Notes: a model not told the origin generated them from the sequence alone. Counted from the first letter of the stretch, positions 1 to 5,284 are shown. The stretch: DNA of 10,334 nt from JACQID01 sp035289125 (GCA_035289125.1 DATDXW010000048.1:1-10334), one strand, 5' to 3'. Numbers and translations: made by a program.

Positions 1-1
1 A

Positions 2-133
2 GACGAACCGCGCGTCATGGAGCCGCACACTTTCTCTAAGCTCGTCTGGATGCCGATAGAGGATTACAAAAACTACACTTCGCAACCCGGAATGAAGAAG
101 GTTATGGAGATTCTGATGAAAGAAATCCTGTAA
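2..133 (+). CDS. C-terminal fragment, probable Nudix hydrolase
   Basis: The window opens inside a gene. In frame 2 it reads 43 residues, starting DEPRVMEPHTFSKLVWMP and ending in a TAA stop at 131-133. No start codon is available, so the 5' part lies outside the window. The spacing of EPH, an aromatic-rich segment and a 'WMPIEDY' turn resembles the end of many Nudix hydrolases, where a substrate-recognition strand is followed by a C-terminal helix (here MKKVMEILMKEIL). The Nudix box is not in view, so the family call is an inference from a short tail. The purD promoter follows directly. Confidence 0.45.
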   Translation, partial: DEPRVMEPHTFSKLVWMPIEDYKNYTSQPGMKKVMEILMKEIL

Positions 134-141
134 ATACTGGA

Positions 142-150
142 TTATAAAAT
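142..150 (+). promoter_or_regulatory. TATA box of purD
   Basis: TTATAAAAT is centred about 25 bases before the GTG at 171, the usual archaeal TATA-to-start-site distance. The purD transcript is therefore probably leaderless. There is no Shine-Dalgarno-like sequence between the two. Confidence 0.6.
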
Positions 151-170
151 CTGGCGCGACAATATATTTT

Positions 171-1439
171 GTGGCGCAAAACCGGATTCTCATTCTCGGC
201 GGCACAGGCGGGCGTGAGCACGCCGCAGGCTGGAATATTCATAGGAGCGCAGAAGTCCTCTACGCGCCCGGCAACGCAGGCACTGAACGGGACGGCAGGA
301 ACATAGATATTGACCCGTTTGATTTTCCCGCGGTATCCGATGTTATAAAAAGGGAGCGCGTGGACATGACGATAGTCGGGCCCGATGCGCTGCTGGAACA
401 AGGAGCCGTGGATTATCTTACTGCCCGCGGTCACCGAGTTTATGGCCCGTCGCGGGAAGCCGCCCGCCTTGAATGGGACAAATTCTTTTCCTACGATGTG
501 ATGCACGAACTGCATATACCGCAAGCGTACTCTATAAAGTGCTCCAACATACGCGAAGCCGCCGATGCCGTAGAGAAAAACGCCAACGGAAGCGGCATCG
601 TTCTGAAAGCGCGCGGTCTCACTGGCGGAAAGGGCGTGGGAGTTTTTGACACGATGCAGGAAGCCCTTCGCGAGCTGCACCTTCACGCCGAAAAATACGG
701 GCAGGAGATGCTGGTAGCCGAGCGCCTCGTCGGCGAAGAGGTCAGTGTTTTCGGGTTGTCGGACGGCGAGCGCGTCGTCCCAATAATCCCGTCGTTCCAA
801 GACTACAAGCGTCTTCTTGACGACGATAAAGGGCCGAATACGGGAGGCATGGGCGCATACGGGCCCGCTACGGTCGCGCCGCCTGACGTGGTTAGATATG
901 TGGCAGAAACCATGATGACGCCGATTGTGCACTGGATGAAAAAACAGGGGCACGAATACCGGGGCTTCCTTTACGGGGGGCTTATGAAAACCCGTGCCGG
1001 CTGGAAAGTGCTTGAGTGGAACGCCCGATTGGGCGACCCGGAGACGCAGGCGTTGGCGATGATGGTGGATAATCTCTATGAAATCGTTACGTTGTCTCAG
1101 GAAGGCAGGCTGCGCGAGCAGGATATTTCGTACAACCCCGGAGCCGCCTGCTGCGTCGTCATCGCGGCTCCCGGTTATCCCGATGACCCGCAAACAGGGC
1201 GGATAATAACCGGCATAGACGATACTGAAGAAATAAAAGGCGTAAAAGTATTCCACGCCGGCACGCGCCGACGAGGCGACGACACCGTATCCAGCGGCGG
1301 GCGGCTGCTCGGCGTGACGGGTTATTCGCCGCTGGGCATTCGTGAGGCGCAGGCTCTCGCTTATCAGGCAACGCCGAAAATCCGCGTGGAAGGCGGCTCG
1401 CAGTACAGGCGAGATATTGGGAACAGGGCGTTTCGATAA
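171..1439 (+). CDS. purD: Phosphoribosylamine--glycine ligase (GARS)
   Basis: Joins glycine to 5-phosphoribosylamine using ATP, giving glycinamide ribonucleotide in cytosolic de novo purine synthesis. The 422-residue length is normal for the family. Visible hallmarks are the N-terminal GGTGGREHA (10-18) and YAPGNAGT (31-38), and IVGPDALLEQG (68-78). In the ATP-grasp core are LKARGLTGGKGVGV (145-158), DYKRLLDDDKGPNTGGMGAYGP (211-232) and LEWNARLGDPETQ (281-293); near the end are GGRLLGVT (376-383) and YRRDIGNRAF (412-421). The start is GTG, supported by the glycine-rich N-terminus beginning a few residues later and by TATA spacing. The gene stands alone: no other purine gene is visible, so it may belong to a partial or scattered pathway. 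Confidence 0.95.
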   Translation: MAQNRILILGGTGGREHAAGWNIHRSAEVLYAPGNAGTERDGRNIDIDPFDFPAVSDVIKRERVDMTIVGPDALLEQGAVDYLTARGHRVYGPSREAARLEWDKFFSYDVMHELHIPQAYSIKCSNIREAADAVEKNANGSGIVLKARGLTGGKGVGVFDTMQEALRELHLHAEKYGQEMLVAERLVGEEVSVFGLSDGERVVPIIPSFQDYKRLLDDDKGPNTGGMGAYGPATVAPPDVVRYVAETMMTPIVHWMKKQGHEYRGFLYGGLMKTRAGWKVLEWNARLGDPETQALAMMVDNLYEIVTLSQEGRLREQDISYNPGAACCVVIAAPGYPDDPQTGRIITGIDDTEEIKGVKVFHAGTRRRGDDTVSSGGRLLGVTGYSPLGIREAQALAYQATPKIRVEGGSQYRRDIGNRAFR

Positions 1440-1460
1440 ACCGGATTCCTATTAAAAATC

Positions 1461-1509
1461 CACTGCAAGGGAATTGACGCACAGCGGTGCGTCGGTCTTC
1501 TTCGCAGTG
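1461..1509. repeat. Nested hairpin repeat, copy 1 (GACGCAC-AGCG-GTGCGTC)
   Basis: A 7-bp stem GACGCAC/GTGCGTC with loop AGCG (1476-1493) sits inside an outer stem CACTGC (1461-1466)/GCAGTG (1504-1509). A near copy, with ATTGGCGCACAGTGGTGCGTC, lies at 6218-6250 upstream of the porD-like gene. The loop and one stem base differ but the fold is kept. It could be a repeat element or an RNA 3'-end structure after purD. Confidence 0.6.
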
Positions 1510-1516
1510 TATTTGC

Positions 1517-1542
1517 ACATTGAATTCTTTGGAATTCAATGT
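1517..1542. repeat. Perfect 11-bp hairpin between purD and tRNA-Leu
   Basis: ACATTGAATTC and GAATTCAATGT pair perfectly around a TTTG loop. A T/A-rich stretch follows (TTAAAACATTTT). It may mark the end of the purD transcript or be a protein-binding palindrome; the sequence alone does not decide. Confidence 0.5.
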
Positions 1543-1549
1543 TTAAAAC
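1542..1549 (+). promoter_or_regulatory. Probable TATA box of tRNA-Leu
   Basis: TTTAAAAC is centred about 30 bases before the tRNA 5' end at 1576, consistent with an archaeal tRNA promoter. It overlaps the edge of the 11-bp hairpin. Confidence 0.4.
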
Positions 1550-1595
1550 ATTTTCCCCCTAATCTTCTTATCCATGCGGGGGTCGTGTAGCCTGG

Positions 1596-1671
1596 CCAAA
1601 GCCCCTTTCTCTTGTAAGAGAAAGGCCCTTGGGTTCAAAGAGAACCGAAAGGGATATTACAAAGTGCGCGG
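1596..1671 (+). other. tRNA-Leu D-loop intron (~76 nt)
   Basis: The exact borders are ambiguous because GGCCAA (1594-1599) and GGTCAA (1670-1675) flank the insert; any choice within them gives a 76-base intron. Inside are two hairpins: CCTTTCTC/GAGAAAGG (1604-1611/1618-1625) and CCCTT/AAGGG enclosing GGTTC/GAACC (1626-1653). I could not find a convincing 4-bp bulge-helix-bulge at the borders. The segment 1625-1639 matches the tRNA-Ser intron exactly. Confidence 0.8.
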
Positions 1672-1724
1672 TCAATCACGTAAGGTTGAGGGCCTTATTC
1701 CTTAGTGGATACGAGAGTTCAAAT

Positions 1725-1755
1725 CGGCGCGCCCTGCGGGACGCGGCGTGGAAGT
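1725..1755 (+). other. tRNA-Leu T-arm intron (31 nt)
   Basis: Inserted after TTCAAAT, before the 3' T-stem strand CTCTC (alternatively one base later, with the same product). It is GC-rich and folds as GCGCCC (1729-1734)/GGG-A-CGC (1738-1744) with loop TGC. TTC (1718-1720) can pair with GAA (1751-1753) next to the 3' splice site, a partial bulge-helix-bulge. Confidence 0.82.
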
Positions 1756-1786
1756 CTCTCCCCCCGCATACTATCAATAATTAGGA

Positions 1787-1794
1787 TGTATAAT
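1787..1794 (+). promoter_or_regulatory. Probable TATA box of the HEPN-like gene
   Basis: TGTATAATG is centred about 31 bases before the ATG at 1822. This favours 1822 as the start over the in-frame ATG at 1786, which would lie upstream of the box. Confidence 0.4.
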
Positions 1795-1821
1795 GGAATA
1801 AAAGAACCGAATAAAAGTACG

Positions 1822-2505
1822 ATGAAGACTAATTTCGTTAAACTACAGGAAACACTATCGCAAAAAGTACAAACCGAAGATATGAAAAATTTATACTATT
1901 CGTTAGGCGCAAAAACTACTGCCATATTTAGAGTCATTGATTCCATAGAAAAGGACTGTGATGAGCTGGAACGAATCTGGGAAAACGGTTTTTATTCGGC
2001 TGCTTACAACGGAAAATTCACGAAGTTCGAACCAAAAGATAAGACGTATTGGCGAAAACATATAGATATATCCATAACAATTTCTGCGAATATCGACATC
2101 CTGTTCTATCTTGTGATGTCTTGCCTAGATATACTAGCCAAAAATACACGCGAAATTTATATATTCTGCAAAACGCCGTCAGCTAAAAGTCTGCCGAATT
2201 ATACTTTCCCTAAGCAAAAAGATTGGTTAATAAAACATCCTGCTTTTGATAAGCCATATTCTGACTATTTGAAAGCAACTCATTGGATAGACGCTTTCGA
2301 TATGAAACGAGACGTAGTAACACATAGATTAGCGCCATTGATATTACAAGAAAAGAAATTCGGGAATTTCAATGTCATATTCATACCAAATCTGAAAACG
2401 CGGGAACACTATGATGTGAGAGGTTACTGGAGAAAACTCAAACTCGATCTATCGAAATTCTTAGAATTTTATGGTCAACACTTTCTAACAAAGATAACCA
2501 TATAA
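1822..2505 (+). CDS. AT-rich ORF with HEPN-type Rx4H motif
   Basis: A 227-residue, probably cytosolic protein of unknown family. Near the C-terminus is MKRDVVTHRLAP (161-172), where R163-D164-x3-H168 fits the Rx4-6H motif of HEPN domains, with the usual polar residue after the Arg. The preceding part is long helices, including a hydrophobic one at 85-107, also as in HEPN folds. HEPN proteins are often RNases in toxin-antitoxin or defence systems, but no antitoxin or nucleotidyltransferase partner is adjacent. Base composition is very unlike its neighbours (18 G/C in the 60 bases at 1861-1920), and it sits just downstream of a tRNA, both hints of acquisition. Its stop codon directly abuts the convergent metallophosphoesterase gene. 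An in-frame ATG at 1786 is an alternative start. The HEPN assignment is tentative. Confidence 0.75.
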   Translation: MKTNFVKLQETLSQKVQTEDMKNLYYSLGAKTTAIFRVIDSIEKDCDELERIWENGFYSAAYNGKFTKFEPKDKTYWRKHIDISITISANIDILFYLVMSCLDILAKNTREIYIFCKTPSAKSLPNYTFPKQKDWLIKHPAFDKPYSDYLKATHWIDAFDMKRDVVTHRLAPLILQEKKFGNFNVIFIPNLKTREHYDVRGYWRKLKLDLSKFLEFYGQHFLTKITI

Positions 2506-3111
2506 TCACTCAATCTCAATAATCTTCCCGTGCTTGCCGACGGCTAACGAAATAGTGTTGCCGAGCAGGTCTTCATTGCCTTCCGCTTCGTGGATGTGCC
2601 CGTGCAGGTGCAAATCCGGCTTTAACTCGTAAATCATCTTCGTGACCGAGGACGAGCCGGGGTAACCGTATTCACGCTCAACCGCGCCGCCCTTCGGATG
2701 GACGTGCGTGACCATGATTTTCACCTTCTGCTCTTTCACGTCCTCAAAGCCCTTTCTAAGGCAGTTTCTCATTTCCTTTTCGCTTATCATGACCGGCCCG
2801 ACGTTCGTTGCCCAGCCTGCGCCGAAGATGCCGACGCTATCGAGCAAAGCCGAATCGCCGTGTATGTTCCTCATTGAGTATTTCTTCAGCATGAAGTCTA
2901 TCGTCGCCTCGCTGTCATGGTTTCCCGGCACCATCAGCACCTGCATCCCTTTCTTGAGGAACGGCCCTATCATGCCGTCCTCGTAGTCGTCAAAGAACGT
3001 TATGTCCCCGCATATGACCACGACTTTCACGCCGTCCTTCTCTGCCCTTTCCGCCAGCTTGCGCACCTGCGCCGCGTCGTTGTGTAAATCTGAAACAGCC
3101 AGTATTTTCAT
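2506..3111 (-). CDS. Calcineurin-like metallophosphoesterase
   Basis: A 201-residue protein with the complete motif series of the two-metal phosphoesterase fold: DLH (8-10), GDI (35-37), GNHD (63-66), THVHP (135-139) and GHIHE (171-175). These supply the Asp, His and Asn ligands of the dinuclear metal site. It is cytosolic, with no signal peptide. The size and compact fold resemble archaeal and bacterial YfcE/MJ0936-type phosphodiesterases, but the substrate cannot be read from the sequence. It has its own promoter and no co-directional partner close enough for an operon. The 3' end touches the stop of the HEPN-like gene with no spacer, so the two convergent transcripts must overlap. Confidence 0.9.
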   Translation of the reverse strand: MKILAVSDLHNDAAQVRKLAERAEKDGVKVVVICGDITFFDDYEDGMIGPFLKKGMQVLMVPGNHDSEATIDFMLKKYSMRNIHGDSALLDSVGIFGAGWATNVGPVMISEKEMRNCLRKGFEDVKEQKVKIMVTHVHPKGGAVEREYGYPGSSSVTKMIYELKPDLHLHGHIHEAEGNEDLLGNTISLAVGKHGKIIEIE

Positions 3112-3140
3112 AAGAAGAGTTGGAAGGAAATGCTTTTATG

Positions 3141-3150
3141 CTATATAAAT
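3141..3150 (-). promoter_or_regulatory. TATA box of the metallophosphoesterase gene
   Basis: Read on the minus strand, ATTTATATAG is centred about 35 bases before the ATG at 3111. This predicts a leader of roughly 10 bases with no Shine-Dalgarno sequence. The gap 3151-3320 beyond it shows nothing I can identify. Confidence 0.6.
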
Positions 3151-3320
3151 GGACGCCACGACTGAGTTGTTAAAGACAAAAACACGAAGCGGCGGACGCC
3201 GAGAACATCAGAACAGAAAGGGAAACGCAAATCTCCGCTTGAGAAAACTTCATTTTGACCGTTTTCTTTTCCTTACTCCCTCGTCGTTTTTATTAATTTG
3301 CACATTGTATTTCACGTACC

Positions 3321-3845
3321 TTAAAGTATCGCCGCCGTTAGCTGCGCGCCGAAAGCCCAAACTATAAGCATGTTGAACGCAAAGGTAAGCATAGCCGACA
3401 GGAAGTCAAACGGCTTCGCGGTGAAGTGCGCGTCTATCGTGGCGTCCATCATGAATTTTACTGCGAACATCGTCGCCAGCGCGGGCATCAGCCCCACTCC
3501 CGCAAGAAATGAAGCGATAAAAGCCACTATCGCATCAGCGAGGTGGTAAGGCATCGGCAGGAAAGGCGGGCTGTCGCTGGGGATGACAAGCCCTTTCACG
3601 CCCTCCAGCAACGGAATAGTCACAATCGCAAAAACAACGCCCCCGATGCCGCCCAGCGCCATTCCCGCCAGCACCATGGCGAGCGTCGTTACCTCAACGC
3701 CGAGAATCTGCGGCGTCACGCTGCGCAGTATGGTCTTGTCCAGCCAGACGAGCAGAAACAGGTAAAGCAGCGGCGCGCCGCCTATCAGATAGTAAAGCGC
3801 CGAGCCTGCCACTAAACTGAACGGTATCAGAAGAAGGGGGTTCAT
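3321..3845 (-). CDS. Polytopic membrane protein of unknown function
   Basis: A 174-residue, strongly hydrophobic protein. Hydrophobic stretches are visible at about 2-22, 24-36, 51-82, 103-132 and 147-172, suggesting five or six membrane passes. Glycine-rich segments (GMALGGIGGV, 61-70) and a short polar loop SDSPPFLPMPYHLAD (90-104) lie between them. I do not recognise a family; it could be a small transporter or a conserved archaeal integral membrane protein. It is transcribed alone from its own TATA box. Coding is supported by length, composition and the hydrophobic pattern. Confidence 0.8.
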   Translation of the reverse strand: MNPLLLIPFSLVAGSALYYLIGGAPLLYLFLLVWLDKTILRSVTPQILGVEVTTLAMVLAGMALGGIGGVVFAIVTIPLLEGVKGLVIPSDSPPFLPMPYHLADAIVAFIASFLAGVGLMPALATMFAVKFMMDATIDAHFTAKPFDFLSAMLTFAFNMLIVWAFGAQLTAAIL

Positions 3846-3864
3846 AATATAATTATTTCACGGC

Positions 3865-3874
3865 GAATTATAAG
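3865..3874 (-). promoter_or_regulatory. TATA box of the membrane protein gene
   Basis: CTTATAATTC on the minus strand is centred about 25 bases before the ATG at 3845, predicting a leaderless mRNA. Confidence 0.55.
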
Positions 3875-3893
3875 AACGGATAGGAAATCGCAT

Positions 3894-4166
3894 TCAAAAA
3901 ACCTGCGCAACCGTTTCTTTCCCGTTTGCTCGCAGAACTTCGTGAACAAGCCCGTCATAAATTTCTCCTGTTCTCAGGATATCCACTTCAAGAGTCATCC
4001 CGCCATTAGGTAAGAACTTAAGACGAAATGGAACGCCTTCATTGCGCAATGCACCAAGGGCATAGCCTATCAGCCCGGAATACGGAAGTTCACACTGGCT
4101 CAAGTCGCCCGCTTTTCCCAGAGGTATCTCAAAACGAACGTTATATTTCGGCATTTCTGATGTCAT
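3894..4166 (-). CDS. Unknown small protein, 90 residues
   Basis: It reads MTSEMPKYNVRFEIPLGKAG at the N-terminus and continues as an alternating strand/helix pattern (VRFEIPLG, FRLKFLPNGGMTLEVDI, a C-terminal helix GLVHEVLRANGKE). No cysteines cluster and there is no membrane segment, so it is a soluble alpha/beta protein. I do not recognise the family. The start at 4166 is preferred because a TATA box lies 34 bases upstream; an internal ATG at 4154 is possible. The membrane protein gene lies 48 bases downstream and has its own promoter. Confidence 0.65.
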   Translation of the reverse strand: MTSEMPKYNVRFEIPLGKAGDLSQCELPYSGLIGYALGALRNEGVPFRLKFLPNGGMTLEVDILRTGEIYDGLVHEVLRANGKETVAQVF

Positions 4167-4194
4167 GCTTTCACGTTGAGATTGTCCACGGAAT

Positions 4195-4204
4195 CTTTAT
4201 AAAG
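4195..4204 (-). promoter_or_regulatory. TATA box of the 90-residue ORF
   Basis: CTTTATAAAG, itself palindromic, is centred about 34 bases before the ATG at 4166. Confidence 0.5.
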
Positions 4205-4250
4205 AGCTTCTTTATGCGTGCCCATGTAAAGAATCCCGCCACATGCTGTA

Positions 4251-4270
4251 TGACGCACTTCGTGCGTTCA
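4251..4270. repeat. Palindrome of the GACGCAC/GTGCGTC family, 3' of tRNA-Glu
   Basis: TGACGCAC-TTC-GTGCGTTCA forms a stem of about 7 bp with a TTC loop. It lies 23 bases beyond the 3' end of tRNA-Glu in its direction of transcription. It is the reverse complement, with one extra T, of the palindrome downstream of tRNA-Val at 4570-4590. Confidence 0.6.
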
Positions 4271-4292
4271 GCAACTTCGAAAAGAGGCTTAA

Positions 4293-4379
4293 TGCTCCCG
4301 GCGGGATTTGAACCCGCGTCCGGAGCTCGAAAGGCTCCTATCCTTTCGGCTTGAAATGGCCGGGCTAGACGACGGGAGC
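4293..4379 (-). tRNA. tRNA-Glu(TTC) with a 12-nt D-loop intron
   Basis: On the minus strand the acceptor is GCTCCCG/CGGGAGC with A73. D-stem GTCT pairs with GGAT, anticodon stem GGAGC/GCTCC holds loop CTTTCGA (anticodon TTC at 4329-4331), and the T-stem is GCGGG/CCCGC around TTCAAAT. As encoded, the D-loop is too long. Removing 4345-4356 leaves an ordinary D-loop, AGCCCGGCCAA, and a 75-base mature tRNA. CCA is not encoded. Confidence 0.92.
4345..4356 (-). other. tRNA-Glu D-loop intron (12 nt)
   Basis: TTTCAAGCCGAA on the minus strand. Exon CGGC pairs with intron GCCG as a 4-bp helix. One cut falls in the loop (CA|T) and the other in the AAA bulge (AA|A), so this is a minimal bulge-helix-loop form of the splice motif. 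Confidence 0.75.
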
Positions 4380-4406
4380 GTCGCTAATGAAATTCAGAAG
4401 CAATGC

Positions 4407-4414
4407 TTATATAG
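4407..4414 (-). promoter_or_regulatory. TATA box of tRNA-Glu
   Basis: CTATATAA on the minus strand is centred about 31 bases before the tRNA 5' end at 4379. Confidence 0.55.
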
Positions 4415-4448
4415 TGAATCGTACGCCGTTTTTCTTCCAGTATCAGAC

Positions 4449-4541
4449 ATCGTATCGTTTTTCTTTGGGGTGGACCGCAGACCTTTCTTGAAGCTGAATG
4501 ACACACCGCTGTACGTCTGGCATCATCGAAAACGATACGAT
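4449..4541. repeat. Inverted repeat enclosing 64 bases
   Basis: ATCGTATCGTTTTTC (4449-4463) and GAAAACGATACGAT (4528-4541) are complementary apart from one extra T. Inside them CAGAC and GTCTG (about 4478-4519) can extend the pairing. The TAATATGGGATACGAC motif begins at 4541. It may be a decayed small mobile element or a structured RNA. No ORF, tRNA fold or box C/D pattern is seen in 4380-4614. Confidence 0.45.
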
Positions 4542-4590
4542 AATATGGGATACGACGCATCAAAACTGTCTGACGCACGAAGTGCGTCAG
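4541..4590. repeat. TAATATGGGATACGAC motif plus 9-bp palindrome
   Basis: The 16-base motif (4541-4556) recurs at 6271-6286 and, degenerate, at 6341-6356. It is followed by a perfect stem CTGACGCAC/GTGCGTCAG with loop GAA at 4570-4590. Read on the minus strand this hairpin lies 25 bases past the 3' end of tRNA-Val, so it could also end that transcript. Confidence 0.6.
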
Positions 4591-4614
4591 GTTACCCAAC
4601 GGATGCGGGGTATA

Positions 4615-4734
4615 TGGACCGGGGCGGATTTGAACCGCCGGCCTCCGCCGTGTAAAGGCGGCGTCATGTGTGGTTTGCCAAGGCGACCAACATCTTCAAA
4701 GTGCCTTTGCAGATAGCCACTAGACTACCGGTCC
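4615..4734 (-). tRNA. tRNA-Val(TAC) with a 47-nt D-loop intron
   Basis: Acceptor GGACCGG/CCGGTCC with A73. D-arm exons GTCTAGTGGCT and ATGAC join into a standard D-loop. Anticodon stem CCGCC/GGCGG holds loop TTTACAC (anticodon TAC), the variable loop is AGGCC, and T-stem GGCGG/CCGCC surrounds TTCAAAT. The spliced tRNA is 73 bases. No clear TATA box precedes it; instead the Nudix gene runs into its acceptor stem, so it is probably processed from the tRNA-Ser-Nudix transcript. CCA is not encoded. Confidence 0.92.
4668..4714 (-). other. tRNA-Val D-loop intron (47 nt)
   Basis: A clear bulge-helix-bulge motif: exon GTGG pairs with intron CCAC, followed by bulges CT|A and AC|A. Internal hairpins CAAAG-GCA-CTTTG and GCC-TT-GGC are visible. 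Confidence 0.82.
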
Positions 4735-5126
4735 GAATATAATTTCTTTACTGCACTTGCAGTGCCTTCGTGCTTGAAGGCTACGCCATCAAGCTCATCT
4801 ATCCGAACCCATTTAAATTCTATGTGCTCGGCGCTGAGTATTATGGTATGCCCGTCATAGTGAAAAGGATGCACCTGAATAACCCAGTCTTCTCCTGTTT
4901 CAGTATGGCAATACATAGGGGATACTAACCCGTCGCCTCCTGTAAGTGTCATGCCGGTCTCTTCAAAAAGTTCGCGCAGTATTGCGGCGTGCGGCTCTTC
5001 GCCTTCTTTCACCCTTCCGCCGGGCAAATCCCATCTTCCCGCGCCAAAAGCATTATAACCCGACTGCCTGAGTATAAGAACCCTGCCCCCGTCAAAAACA
5101 GCAGCTTTCTGTCCCAATCGGTACAT
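4725..5126 (-). CDS. Nudix hydrolase, sandwiched between two tRNA genes
   Basis: A 133-residue soluble protein with a perfect Nudix box, G-x5-E-x7-REL-x-EE-x-GM, spanning GRVKEGEE...RELFEETGM (about 37-59), preceded by GRWDLPGG. Nudix enzymes hydrolyse nucleoside diphosphates linked to another moiety; the substrate is not predictable here, though MutT-like nucleotide clean-up is typical for this size. The start ATG at 5126 is chosen because the longer reading frame would run back through tRNA-Ser. Only TTTT separates the tRNA-Ser 3' end from this ATG. At the other end, the last codons (TCG GAC CGG TAG) lie in the first 10 bases of tRNA-Val. Tandem tRNA processing would create the 5' end of this mRNA and cut off its stop codon. 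Confidence 0.9.
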   Translation of the reverse strand: MYRLGQKAAVFDGGRVLILRQSGYNAFGAGRWDLPGGRVKEGEEPHAAILRELFEETGMTLTGGDGLVSPMYCHTETGEDWVIQVHPFHYDGHTIILSAEHIEFKWVRIDELDGVAFKHEGTASAVKKLYSDR

Positions 5127-5130
5127 AAAA

Positions 5131-5252
5131 CGCTGGGAGAGGGATTTGAACCCTCGCGTGCTTGCGCACACAGGATAGTCGCAGAGTGGGTTTTCTTTTG
5201 AACCCAAGGGCTTAGCAATCCTGCGCCGTGAACCATGCTTGGCTATCCCAGC
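5131..5252 (-). tRNA. tRNA-Ser(GCT) with a canonical 36-nt intron
   Basis: Class II tRNA with acceptor GCTGGGA/TCCCAGC and G73, as usual for serine. The D-arm is GCC/GGC and the anticodon stem CAGGA/TCCTG. Loop TTGCTA|A is interrupted after position 37, with anticodon GCT at 5214-5216. The variable arm has stem GTGC/GCAC with GCAA loop, and the T-stem is GAGGG/CCCTC. Mature length is 86 bases. It is the first element of a probable tRNA-Ser-Nudix-tRNA-Val transcript. CCA is not encoded. Confidence 0.93.
5177..5212 (-). other. tRNA-Ser anticodon-loop intron (36 nt)
   Basis: Inserted at the canonical 37/38 position. It contains a hairpin GGGTT/AACCC. Bases 5197-5211, GCCCTTGGGTTCAAA on the minus strand, are identical to 1625-1639 in the tRNA-Leu D-loop intron, and the similarity continues loosely through a GA-rich stretch to AACC. 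Confidence 0.85.
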
Positions 5253-5273
5253 ATCATTCTATTAGAAATGGAA

Positions 5274-5284
5274 GATTTTTATAC
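5274..5284 (-). promoter_or_regulatory. TATA box of tRNA-Ser (and downstream Nudix/tRNA-Val)
   Basis: GTATAAAAATC on the minus strand is centred about 27 bases before the tRNA-Ser 5' end. It is the only good TATA box found for the three-gene unit. Confidence 0.6.

Larger units (their letters stand above)
1576..1768 (+). tRNA. tRNA-Leu(GAG) with two introns
   Basis: The 193-base gene folds into a class II tRNA only after removing about 76 bases from the D-loop and 31 bases from the T-arm. Exons give acceptor GCGGGGG (1576-1582)/CCCCCGC (1761-1767) with discriminator A. The D-stem is GTGT/TCAC, and the anticodon stem TAAGG/CCTTA (1681-1685/1693-1697) holds loop TTGAGGG, so the anticodon is GAG at 1688-1690. 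The 15-base variable arm has stem TCC/GGA, and the T-stem is GAGAG/CTCTC around TTCAAAT. The mature length is 86 bases before CCA, normal for tRNA-Leu. The long variable arm and A73 support leucine. The anticodon loop itself is uninterrupted. CCA is not encoded. Confidence 0.88.

Noticed and set aside
102..1256. Long minus-strand open frame opposite purD
   Set aside because: Mirror frame of a well-recognised purD gene; no family features of its own.
1604..1625. Hairpin with TTGTAA loop resembling a tRNA-Thr or tRNA-Tyr anticodon arm
   Set aside because: No register gives a 5-bp stem with a 7-base loop; the real anticodon arm is at 1681-1697 and this hairpin lies in the D-loop intron.
1705..1821. 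N-terminal extension of the HEPN-like ORF
   Set aside because: It would start inside tRNA-Leu and runs through its T-arm intron; the ATG at 1822 has a TATA box at proper distance.
3149..3367. Plus-strand frame of 72 residues
   Set aside because: Basic, low-complexity translation overlapping the minus-strand promoter and the membrane protein gene; no support for coding.
4028..4716. Several plus-strand frames across the tRNA-Glu and tRNA-Val region
   Set aside because: They translate the antisense of tRNAs and repeats; no conserved protein features.
5127..5207. N-terminal extension of the Nudix ORF
   Set aside because: It is a translation of tRNA-Ser read through; the Nudix domain starts properly at 5126.
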